From assembly GCF_036245865.1 (NCBI RefSeq), contig NZ_BTTW01000006.1, positions 248,001 through 312,000 on the forward strand: a stretch of 64,000 nt of DNA, in the 5' to 3' direction. The translations under genes and the position numbers were made by a program. The DNA comes from Corallococcus caeni. GTDB taxonomy: Bacteria; Myxococcota; Myxococcia; Myxococcales; Myxococcaceae. The first letter of the stretch is position 1, and every line of letters starts with the position of its first letter. Positions 1 through 6,331 of the stretch are shown in pieces. The notes beneath the pieces were generated by a model. The model saw only the letters and a list, made by a program, of their open reading frames with translations. It searched no databases and was not told the origin of the DNA.

Positions 1-2
1 AG

Positions 3-359
3 GCCATCGTGGACGTGATGGGCAGCCTGGTGGAGAGCACGATCGAGGCGAGCCCGGTGGCGGGCGCGTACTCCCAGCTCAAGAGCGGCACCGGGGATCA
101 GGCGAGCGTGGAGAAGGTGTTCGACTGGATTGGAAACCACTTCGCCGGCGATGCGGACGCGAGCAAGGACGCGGTCACGAAGCTCTCCGGCGCCATCATC
201 GAAGGCGCGTGGGACCCCTTCTTCGGGGACTCCGCCCTGACGGGGGCCATCCCCGAGCAGCTCATCAACATGTTCGGGCTGATCAACATGGGCGTCTCGA
301 GCGCCGATGGCCGCACGGGCGACCCGAACCTCAACATCGGCGGCGGCTACATCCCCTGA
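3..359 (+). CDS. Hypothetical protein, C-terminal part (5' truncated by window edge)
   Basis: The reading frame is open from the first complete codon of the window (position 3) to TGA at 357-359, so the true start probably lies upstream. A GTG at 9 or ATG at 18 is possible, but neither has an obvious ribosome binding site in view. About 118 residues are visible. They are mildly acidic, with short helical-looking segments and a Gly-rich end (NIGGGYIP). There is no signal peptide, membrane segment or recognisable catalytic motif. I do not recognise the family. It is followed by a 109-bp gap and the secreted protein at 469. Confidence 0.6.
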   Translation, partial: AIVDVMGSLVESTIEASPVAGAYSQLKSGTGDQASVEKVFDWIGNHFAGDADASKDAVTKLSGAIIEGAWDPFFGDSALTGAIPEQLINMFGLINMGVSSADGRTGDPNLNIGGGYIP

Positions 360-468
360 GCTGCCCGGGCTGGACCGCCGCGCGGGCCCTGAAGCGCGGC
401 GGCCCCTCTTGCAAGTGTGCGTGTGACGCCACTACAAACGCGCCGCTGCTTCACCCGAGGGGGTTTAC

Positions 469-1500
469 GTGTATCGAAAGAATGTCCCTGGCGCGCTGCT
501 CGCGCTGGGGTTGCTGATGGCGGTGAGTGCCCAGGCCGAGGTGGTGTACGCGCAGGCCACCTTCCTGCTCAACAAGAACCAGCTCTCCGCGGTGAACTAC
601 CGCGGCAAGGGCGTGGCCATCCCCGTGGGGGCGAAGGTCGCGGTCATCGAGCGGGACGACGACGAGATTCGCTGCAAGGTGATGGACTCGGGCGCCGAGT
701 TCCGGTTCGTGACGCACCGGAGCCTGGGCAAGCCCATCAACGTGCTGTTCGCCGGCTTCTTCGCGCCGGAGGACCCCGCCGCGCGCATCGCCGCGCTGTC
801 GCCCGAGGACCAGAAGCAGGTCCGGGCCGGAGAGCTGGCCCGGGGCATGTCGCGCGAGGCCGTGCTGCTGACGGCCGGTCCGCCGCCGCCGCACCGCACG
901 CCGTCGCTCCAGGGCAACCGCTGGACGTACTGGAGCTCGAAGTTGTCCACGTTCGAGGTGGTGTTCGGCGCGGACGGCAAGGTCGCGTCCGTTGGCAACG
1001 AGCCCGCGCCCGCGCCTGCTCCCGCGCCGGTGGTGGAGAAGACCTACTACCACGCGACCGCGAACTTCCATTTCGACGACGGCACCGTGTCCTGGGTGAA
1101 CTACCTCAAGGGGCCCATCATCCCGTTCAACGCGCGGGTCGAGGTGCTGGACAAGGGCTCGTCCTCCGTGAAGTTCAAGGTCGTGGAGACCGGCTCGGAG
1201 CTGGAGTTCGCGAACGACGCGCGCTCGGGTTCTGAGACGTGGAAGCTGTTCCAGGCCGCGTTCGCGCCGGAGGACCAGGCCGGCAAGCTGGAGGCCCTGT
1301 CGCCGGAGGACCGCAAGAAGGTCTCCGCGTCGGAGGTGGAGCCCGGCATGAGCCGCGAGGCCGTGCGCATGGCGTGGGGCCCTCCGCCCCCGCATGAGAC
1401 GCCCTCGTTCAACTCCAGCACCTGGACGTACTGGAAGTCGAAGACGGCCAAGGTGCGGGTGAAGTTCGGCAAGGACGACAAGGTCGCGTCCATCGAGTAG
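469..1500 (+). CDS. Secreted protein with two tandem BamE/SmpA-like domains
   Basis: 343 aa. The GTG start at 469 is preceded by a GAGGGGG Shine-Dalgarno at about 457-463. The N-terminus is a classical Sec signal peptide (hydrophobic LLALGLLMAVSAQA, cleavage expected after AQA near residue 23). The mature protein is an internal duplication: residues about 25-175 and 195-343 each contain a beta-rich start, an 'APED...ALSPED' segment, a 'GMSREAV...GPPPPH.TPS' motif, a 'WTYW.SK' motif and 'V.FG.D.KVAS' at the end. The 'GMSREAV...GPP' plus W-Y plus 'vkF...dgkV' order is that of BamE/SmpA-type small outer-membrane domains, so a periplasmic envelope role is plausible but unproven. The two halves are joined by an Ala-Pro linker (PAPAPAPAP). 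It is monocistronic, with a strong terminator right after it. Confidence 0.85.
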   Translation: MYRKNVPGALLALGLLMAVSAQAEVVYAQATFLLNKNQLSAVNYRGKGVAIPVGAKVAVIERDDDEIRCKVMDSGAEFRFVTHRSLGKPINVLFAGFFAPEDPAARIAALSPEDQKQVRAGELARGMSREAVLLTAGPPPPHRTPSLQGNRWTYWSSKLSTFEVVFGADGKVASVGNEPAPAPAPAPVVEKTYYHATANFHFDDGTVSWVNYLKGPIIPFNARVEVLDKGSSSVKFKVVETGSELEFANDARSGSETWKLFQAAFAPEDQAGKLEALSPEDRKKVSASEVEPGMSREAVRMAWGPPPPHETPSFNSSTWTYWKSKTAKVRVKFGKDDKVASIE

Positions 1501-1532
1501 CCGCGAAGGACGTCGCAAGACGTGATGTGATT

Positions 1533-1575
1533 GAGGCGTGACGGCTCATCGCCGTCACGCCTCGATATTTTTCTG
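1533..1575 (+). terminator. Strong intrinsic terminator after the BamE-like gene
   Basis: A perfect 13-bp stem (1533-1545 with 1551-1563, arms GAGGCGTGACGGC / GCCGTCACGCCTC) with a 5-nt TCATC loop is followed by GATATTTTTC. This is a textbook Rho-independent terminator, with a T-run that is rare in such GC-rich DNA. It lies 33 bp past the stop codon at 1500. Confidence 0.85.
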
Positions 1576-1684
1576 GGCGGTGGCCTGCACGCCCTGCGTG
1601 ATGCCCAGCTCCGACGTGTCGGTCGACGCGTCGAAAGCGCGCGGGGAAGCCCACTCCGCGAGGTCTTCCGAGGGAAGCGGCGTG

Positions 1685-1701
1685 TGGCATGGGCGCTGCA
1701 A
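1685..1701 (+). promoter_or_regulatory. Candidate sigma-54 (-24/-12) promoter for the lipase gene
   Basis: TGGCATGGGCGCTGCAA matches the sigma-54 consensus TGGCACG-N4-TTGCW in spacing, with the invariant GG at 1686-1687 and GC at 1698-1699. It has two mismatches outside those dinucleotides. It points at the lipase ATG at 1770, giving a leader of about 60 nt. Myxobacteria use sigma-54 and enhancer-binding proteins heavily. The site is a sequence match only. Confidence 0.4.
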
Positions 1702-1769
1702 TCAGCTTCCGGCAACGGCTGGCGACATGCCTCGCCCCGTTCCACCCGCCACATTCCTCGGAGTTGATC

Positions 1770-2798
1770 ATGACGACCACGACCGTTGCCGCCGCCGCCC
1801 GTCCGCAGCCGGGCCCGCATGCCACGCCGCCCGAGCCCGTGCTGAACGCGACCCAGGTGCTGGGCCTGGGGCAGGGCGTGGTCGCGGCCTACTCCTCCTT
1901 CAACGGCAAGGACTCCTCCGCGCCGTCGGGCTGGACGCAGGCGGACAGCCTCACGGCGTGGGTGCCGAACAAGGGCGGGGTCGCGGAGGCGTTCGGCCTG
2001 TGGTTCACCTCCAACGCGGACTCGAGCACGGCGATGCTGGCGCTGCGCGGGACCGTGACGGCGGCGGACACGAGCGCGGACGAGCAGTACGCCACCACGT
2101 CCTTCGCGCCCTTCTCCGGCGCGGCGATGTCCCCCGTGCCGCAGGTGCACAGCGGCTTCTGGGGCATCTACACCGGCACGGGCACCGGCGTGCCGCAGTC
2201 GATGCAGGCGCAGGTGTTCGCGTGGCTGAAGGCAAACAGCATCCAGACGCTCTACGTGACGGGCCACAGCCTGGGCGGGGGGCTGGCGGAGCTCCTGGCG
2301 TTGGACCTGGCGGTGAGCCAGCCGTCGCTGAGCGCGACCACCGTCACGTTCGCGGCGCCGAAGGCGGGGCTCGCGGATTCGTGGGGGACGGCCTACGCGC
2401 AGTACGTCACGAATCCCGCGACGGTGCGTGTGGTCAACCAGTACGACGTGGTGCCCACGCTGCCGCCGTCGTGGATGGCGCCGAACTACGCGCAGGTGGG
2501 CGTGGAGTTCGACGTGCTCTTCTTCCACAAGCTCGGGGACACCAGCACGCAGGAAGCGACCATCCGGCACGAGATGGACAACTACCTCACCGTGCTCACC
2601 CAGGCGCTGCCCGCCACGCCCCAGATCTACGTGGGACCCTTCGCGGACGGCGTCTACACGGACAGTTCGAGTGCCCCGCTCCAGGACACCAGCGTGGCGC
2701 CCACCGCGGACAACATCGCGAGCGCGAAGGCGTCCGTGAAGGCCCTGCCGCAGCAGCCGGTGGCGCAGCCGCCGCGCCGGCAGGTGGCGGTGAAGTAG
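1770..2798 (+). CDS. Class 3 (alpha/beta hydrolase) lipase-like protein
   Basis: 342 aa from ATG 1770, chosen over the upstream GTG-type start at 1689 because a CGGAG Shine-Dalgarno sits a few bases before it and similarity begins only after it. The nucleophile elbow GHSLGGG (about residue 167) with the following 'ELLALDLA' helix is the lipase_3 signature. The 'V..QYDVVPTLP' segment carries the likely catalytic Asp (DVVP). A His downstream (FFHKLGD or RHEMDN) would complete the triad. There is no clear signal peptide, although the N-terminal 30 residues are Thr/Ala/Pro-rich. The C-terminus ends in a Pro/Arg-rich tail (QPPRRQVAVK). Expected activity is ester or triacylglycerol hydrolysis; the substrate is unknown. 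It may be driven by the sigma-54-like site at 1685. Confidence 0.82.
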   Translation: MTTTTVAAAARPQPGPHATPPEPVLNATQVLGLGQGVVAAYSSFNGKDSSAPSGWTQADSLTAWVPNKGGVAEAFGLWFTSNADSSTAMLALRGTVTAADTSADEQYATTSFAPFSGAAMSPVPQVHSGFWGIYTGTGTGVPQSMQAQVFAWLKANSIQTLYVTGHSLGGGLAELLALDLAVSQPSLSATTVTFAAPKAGLADSWGTAYAQYVTNPATVRVVNQYDVVPTLPPSWMAPNYAQVGVEFDVLFFHKLGDTSTQEATIRHEMDNYLTVLTQALPATPQIYVGPFADGVYTDSSSAPLQDTSVAPTADNIASAKASVKALPQQPVAQPPRRQVAVK

Positions 2799-2878
2799 GG
2801 GACTCCACGGCGCGCCTGACACGCTTGCGTCCATCGGGGATGATCCGCCGGGACCATCCCCCTTCACGGAGCGTTCAC

Positions 2879-4030
2879 ATGACGGAGCTCGAGACCCTGG
2901 CTGCCTTCGAGCAGCACCTGCGCGACGGCCGGAGCCTGGCCAACGTCATCCTCCAGGGGCTGGACCTGCGCGCGTCGAGCGGCGCGTTGCTGCGCGCGGA
3001 CCTCACCGGCACCGTCTTCCTGGGCTGCCTCCTGGAGCCCGCGACCCTGCAACAGGTCCTCGCGCGGGGCGCCATGGTGTTCCCGCCGTTCACCGGGCTG
3101 CCCTACTGCCCGTACCGGGGCAGCCTCTACACGCCGGAGGAGCTGTACGCGGGCTTCGACCCGACGCGTCCGGACACGTACGCGGACACGCTGGACGCGC
3201 GCATCTACGCGCACTGGAACTCGCGCGGTGGGGCCCACCCGCCGTCCCTCCTGGAGACGCTGGCGCAGCGGCTTCACGACCACGCCATCAGCGACGCGCT
3301 GGAGGAGGCGCTGCTGGACCAGGGCAGGCCCCGCAGGGTGGTGGCCATCATGGGCGGGCACTCGATGCTGCGGGGGCAGGAGGACTACCGCTCCGTCGCG
3401 GAGCTGGCCCGGGCGCTGGCGCGCCTGGGCTTCTTCCTGGTGAGCGGAGGCGGCCCGGGCGCCATGGAGGCCACGCACCTGGGCGCGTGGTTCGCGGGAC
3501 GCGCGGACGAGGACCTGGACGGGGCGCTCGCGGTGCTGGCGCGGGCTCCGTCCTACAAGGACCGGGACTGGCTGGCGCGCGCCTTCGAGGTTCGCGCCAC
3601 CTGGCCCCTGCGCGACGCGGCGGCGATGGGCGACAGCCTGGGCATCCCCACCTGGCTCTACGGCCACGAGCCGCCCAACCCCTTCGCCACGCGCATCGCG
3701 AAGTACTTCGCCAACAGCGTGCGCGAGGAGGGCCTGCTCACCATCGCGCGGGGCGGCGTCGTCTATTCACCCGGCAGCGCGGGCACCGTGCAGGAGATCT
3801 TCCAGGACGCCTGCCAGAACCACTACAACACCGTGGGCGTCATCAGCCCCATGCTCTTCCTGGGCCGCGAGTTCTGGACGAAGACCCGGCCCGTGTACCC
3901 GCTGCTGGAGCACCTGGCGCGGGGACAGGAGTACGCGCGCCACCTGCTCCTCACGGACTCGAAGGAGGACATCGTCCAGGCGCTCGTGCGCTTCGACCAG
4001 GAGCGCGAGGCCCTGGCGCGGGCGGGCTGA
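2879..4030 (+). CDS. LOG family (Rossmann-fold nucleotide-binding) protein
   Basis: 383 aa from ATG 2879, with an ACGGAG Shine-Dalgarno just upstream. The frame is open much further 5' (to 1538), but that part is antisense-like shadow over the lipase. Residues about 20-60 resemble a short pentapeptide-like stretch (LQGLDLRASSGALLRADLTG). The core has VVAIMGGHS (about 157), SGGGPGAMEATH (about 188) and a variant phosphate loop PGSAGTVQE (about 297) replacing the usual PGGxGTxxE of LOG/'lysine decarboxylase-like' proteins. LOG enzymes split nucleoside 5'-monophosphates into base and ribose 5-phosphate; the larger PpnN-type members are this size. The Gly-to-Ser/Ala change in the loop makes the exact substrate uncertain. 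It converges with the E1-like gene, with 18 bp between stops. Confidence 0.8.
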   Translation: MTELETLAAFEQHLRDGRSLANVILQGLDLRASSGALLRADLTGTVFLGCLLEPATLQQVLARGAMVFPPFTGLPYCPYRGSLYTPEELYAGFDPTRPDTYADTLDARIYAHWNSRGGAHPPSLLETLAQRLHDHAISDALEEALLDQGRPRRVVAIMGGHSMLRGQEDYRSVAELARALARLGFFLVSGGGPGAMEATHLGAWFAGRADEDLDGALAVLARAPSYKDRDWLARAFEVRATWPLRDAAAMGDSLGIPTWLYGHEPPNPFATRIAKYFANSVREEGLLTIARGGVVYSPGSAGTVQEIFQDACQNHYNTVGVISPMLFLGREFWTKTRPVYPLLEHLARGQEYARHLLLTDSKEDIVQALVRFDQEREALARAG

Positions 4031-4048
4031 CGGTGCCGGCTTGGAGGC

Positions 4049-4633
4049 TCAGCCCTGACCCGCGACCGGGGTGACGGCGTTCAGGTTCACGAAGGCGTCC
4101 CGCTTCACCCCGTGCTCGTGGAAGTCCTGCACCGCCCGCGCGAGCGTCGCGGCCAGCAGGCCCAGGAGCGGCAGGTGCTCGCCGCCCTCGCAGGTGGCCT
4201 GGCCCCGCGTGTCCTCGGCGTCGGGCGTGAAGCGCTCATCCCAGCGCACCAGCCCGAACGTGCCGTCCGCGGACACCGCGCCGTGCACCAGCGGCGTGCC
4301 CGTCTTCCGGGCGTGGTCGCTGAGCAGTTGGCGGCTGTCCTGGTTGTCGAAACAATCCACCAGCAGGTCCGCGCCCTTGCAGAGCGCCTCCACGTTGTCG
4401 CGCGTGAGGCGCACGCCGAAGGCCTCCGCCTTCACGCCGTGCAGGTTGTGCAGCTGGAGCTTCAGCGCCTCCGCCTTGTTCTTCCCGACGGACGGCTTCA
4501 CGTAGGCCTGCGACAGCAGGTTCTTCGACTCCACCCGGTCGAAGTCGATGAACACCCGCGTCGCGTCCAGGTTGCGGCACAGCAGCGCCGCCGCGGACCC
4601 GATGGCCCCCACGCCACAGAAGACGATGCGCAT
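4049..4633 (-). CDS. Short E1-like ThiF/MoeB-type adenylyltransferase
   Basis: 194 aa. The start is ATG 4633 with GAGGA eight bases upstream; an upstream GTG (4651) would overlap the previous gene. It has the nucleotide-binding G-V-G-A-I-G-S loop at residues about 7-13, 'DFDRVESKNLLSQAY' (the usual N-L-x-R-Q has Ser instead of Arg), the conserved Lys in 'GKNKAEALKL', and 'DLLVDCFDNQDSR', the Mg/ATP Asp region of E1 enzymes. It is shorter than MoeB/ThiF (about 250 aa) and lacks their paired CxxC zinc motifs; a single Cys (ATCEGGEH) is a candidate for thioester formation. E1-like enzymes adenylate the C-terminus of a ubiquitin-like partner. The gene directly upstream, 11 bp away, encodes a candidate partner. 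The missing Arg and zinc cysteines are unusual. Confidence 0.8.
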   Translation of the reverse strand: MRIVFCGVGAIGSAAALLCRNLDATRVFIDFDRVESKNLLSQAYVKPSVGKNKAEALKLQLHNLHGVKAEAFGVRLTRDNVEALCKGADLLVDCFDNQDSRQLLSDHARKTGTPLVHGAVSADGTFGLVRWDERFTPDAEDTRGQATCEGGEHLPLLGLLAATLARAVQDFHEHGVKRDAFVNLNAVTPVAGQG

Positions 4634-4644
4634 GGCGGCGGTCC

Positions 4645-4893
4645 TCAGCACGCCCCGAAGGGCACCTTCGGACGCAGGTAGATGCGCTCCTCGCCGTGCG
4701 CGCCCCGGAAGCGGTCCACGACGTAGTGCTGGAAGGCCTCGTCCCGCAGCTCGAAGCGGTGCAGGCCGGGCACGCCGCCCGAGCGCACCAGCTCCACCGC
4801 GATGCGGCGCACGTCGGTGTCACTGATGTGCCGCTCCAGCTCCACCGGCACGTCCGCCGAGTGTCCGTCGAGGGTGATGTTGAGCGTCGCCAT
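4645..4893 (-). CDS. Small candidate ubiquitin-like (beta-grasp) partner of the E1-like protein
   Basis: 82 aa from ATG 4893, with GGAGG 8-9 bases upstream; longer in-frame starts lack this signal. The order of predicted elements is a beta hairpin (TLNITLDG / ADVPVELE), a helix (DTDVRRIAVELVRSG), two further strands (HRFELRD, FQHYVVDRF) and a final strand (ERIYLRPKV). This fits a compact beta-grasp fold, although I cannot run a fold search. The C-terminus is F-G-A-C rather than the canonical Gly-Gly, so maturation or a different chemistry would be needed. It is immediately followed by the E1-like gene (11 bp gap), so the two are almost certainly co-transcribed. Alternatively it is an unrelated small protein with a substrate-recognition role. 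Confidence 0.6.
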   Translation of the reverse strand: MATLNITLDGHSADVPVELERHISDTDVRRIAVELVRSGGVPGLHRFELRDEAFQHYVVDRFRGAHGEERIYLRPKVPFGAC

Positions 4894-5059
4894 GGCTTCG
4901 AGCCTCCAGGAAGGGAACCCTGCCCCGGGACGGCGCCCCCAGGCCCTGCCTGACAACCCGGCCCGGTCCCTGCCCGTCCGCTCCTGCACGCAGGGGGAGG
5001 GAGCGGCGGTCACACCGCGCCCAGGCGATGCACAGTGTTGGGTTCACGGGAGGGAACCC

Positions 5060-5776
5060 ATGGAGTCACCGCGAGCACCGCATGCCTGGAACGTGACGCC
5101 CACGGAGGCCGTGGCGCTGCAGAAGCGCCTGCGCGAACAGCTCATCCTCGAGCCGCCCCCGGGCCTGCGCGTCACCCGCCTGGCGGGCGCGGACATCTCC
5201 ACGGAGAAGGACAACGACACGGGCTATGGCGGCATGGTGGTGCTCGACGCCGCGACGCTCGCGCCGGTGGCCCGCGCCGTGGCGGCGGTGCCGCTGACGT
5301 TCCCCTATGTCCCCGGCCTGCTGTCCTTCCGCGAGCTGCCGGTGCTGGCCGCCGTCTGGGCCCGGCTCACCGTCCGCCCCGACGTGCTCATCTTCGACGG
5401 CCAGGGCACCGCGCACCCGCGACGGGTGGGCATCGCCTGTCATGGCGGGCTGCTGTTCGACATCCCGTCCATCGGCTGCGCCAAGTCGCTGCTGGTGGGC
5501 ACGCCCGGGAAGCTCGCGGAGCGGCGGGGCGCCACCTCCCCCATCACCCACAAGGGCGAGGTGGTGGGCATGGCGGTCCGCACCCGCGCGGGCGTCAGCC
5601 CCGTGTACGTCTCTCCCGGCCACCGCATGGACCTGGACACCGCCGTGGAGTGGGTGTTGAAGGCGAGCCCCCGCTACCGCGAGCCGGAGACGACGCGCCA
5701 CGCGCACCGGCTGGTGAATGCCTTCCGCCGCTCGGGAGGCGAGGCTGCGGAGCTGGAGGAGGGGAGCCCCGCATGA
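5060..5776 (+). CDS. nfi: Endonuclease V (deoxyinosine 3' endonuclease)
   Basis: 238 aa from ATG 5060, preceded by GGGAGGGAA. The sequence carries the Endo V signatures: 'AGADIS' followed by 'YGGMVVLD' (first catalytic Asp), 'VPGLLSFRELPVLAAVW' (catalytic Glu) and 'LIFDGQGTAHPRRVGIA' (catalytic Asp), then 'GCAKSLL' and 'YVSPGHRMDLDTAVEWV'. The enzyme nicks DNA one phosphodiester 3' of deoxyinosine arising from adenine deamination. Length agrees with bacterial Nfi (about 220-230 aa). The stop overlaps the start of the next gene (ATGA), so the two are translationally coupled. Confidence 0.93.
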   Translation: MESPRAPHAWNVTPTEAVALQKRLREQLILEPPPGLRVTRLAGADISTEKDNDTGYGGMVVLDAATLAPVARAVAAVPLTFPYVPGLLSFRELPVLAAVWARLTVRPDVLIFDGQGTAHPRRVGIACHGGLLFDIPSIGCAKSLLVGTPGKLAERRGATSPITHKGEVVGMAVRTRAGVSPVYVSPGHRMDLDTAVEWVLKASPRYREPETTRHAHRLVNAFRRSGGEAAELEEGSPA

Positions 5777-5988
5777 AGTCCATGGGCCTGATGCTGGTGG
5801 TGGCGGGCCTGGGGCTCGTCGTCGTGGGGCTGCTGGTGTGGGCCGGGGCCTTCTCCTGGTTCGGCCGGCTGCCGGGTGACATCCGCGTGGAGAGCGGCAA
5901 CACGCGCTTCTTCGCGCCGCTGGCGTCCATGCTCGTCATCTCCGTGCTGCTCAGCCTGGGCGCCTGGGTGCTGCGCCGCTTCTTCTGA
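5773..5988 (+). CDS. DUF2905-family small membrane protein
   Basis: 71 aa. The ATG at 5773 overlaps the endonuclease V stop by four bases. There are two transmembrane helices (MLVVAGLGLVVVGLLVW near residues 6-22 and SMLVISVLLSLGAWVL near residues 51-66). They are separated by a short soluble loop with the typical 'FGRLPGDIRVE' motif of DUF2905 proteins (W-F-G-R-LPGDI-R). Function of the family is unknown. The coupling to nfi suggests only shared expression. Confidence 0.88.
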   Translation: MKSMGLMLVVAGLGLVVVGLLVWAGAFSWFGRLPGDIRVESGNTRFFAPLASMLVISVLLSLGAWVLRRFF

Positions 5989-6331
5989 TTCCTCAGGACT
6001 TGAGTCCTGGCCCTGTCAGCGCCGCGCCGTGCGAACTGGTCCGACAGTCGGACCAGTTGGGGACGACCGGGGCCGGGGCCCGGGAGGATTTCCACTCAAG
6101 AACGCGCGCCCTTCGCGTCTGTCCGGCAGGACCCGACCGGGCAGGTGGGCCGCCTGCTGTCCGGGCGGGCAGGTGGGGGCCTGTCCTGGAGGACAGGCGG
6201 AGGGGCTGGCCAGACGGGGAGTGGATCCGCGCCGTTGAACCGCGCAGCATGCGGACCCCTCCTGGCGTCAGCGGTAGGGAATAAAAAGCGGTCTCTGGAA
6301 AAAGGCGGCGGTCAGGCCGCCAGGAGTGAGC
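5989..6331. other. Non-coding gap with several hairpins
   Basis: 343 bp without a convincing gene. It holds a small hairpin directly after the DUF2905 stop (CAGGAC 5994-5999 / GTCCTG 6004-6009), the 25-bp palindrome at 6034-6058 and a 9-bp stem GCCTGTCCT / AGGACAGGC at 6179-6198. An AT-richer patch (GGGAATAAAAAGC, about 6279) just upstream of the GMC gene may be part of its promoter, but no clean -35/-10 pair is visible. Confidence 0.5.
6034..6058. repeat. 25-bp palindromic repeat, copy 1 (perfect)
   Basis: Arms AACTGGTCCGAC and GTCGGACCAGTT are perfectly complementary (12 bp) around a central A. It shares the core GTCCGAC-W-GTCGGAC with four further copies at 38608, 39830, 41524 and 41605. 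It lies 46 bp past the DUF2905 stop codon. Confidence 0.85.

Noticed and set aside
1538-2878. Long open frame upstream of and in frame with the LOG gene
   Set aside because: It overlaps the well-supported lipase in another frame, has shadow-type composition and has no start signal; the LOG similarity begins at ATG 2879.
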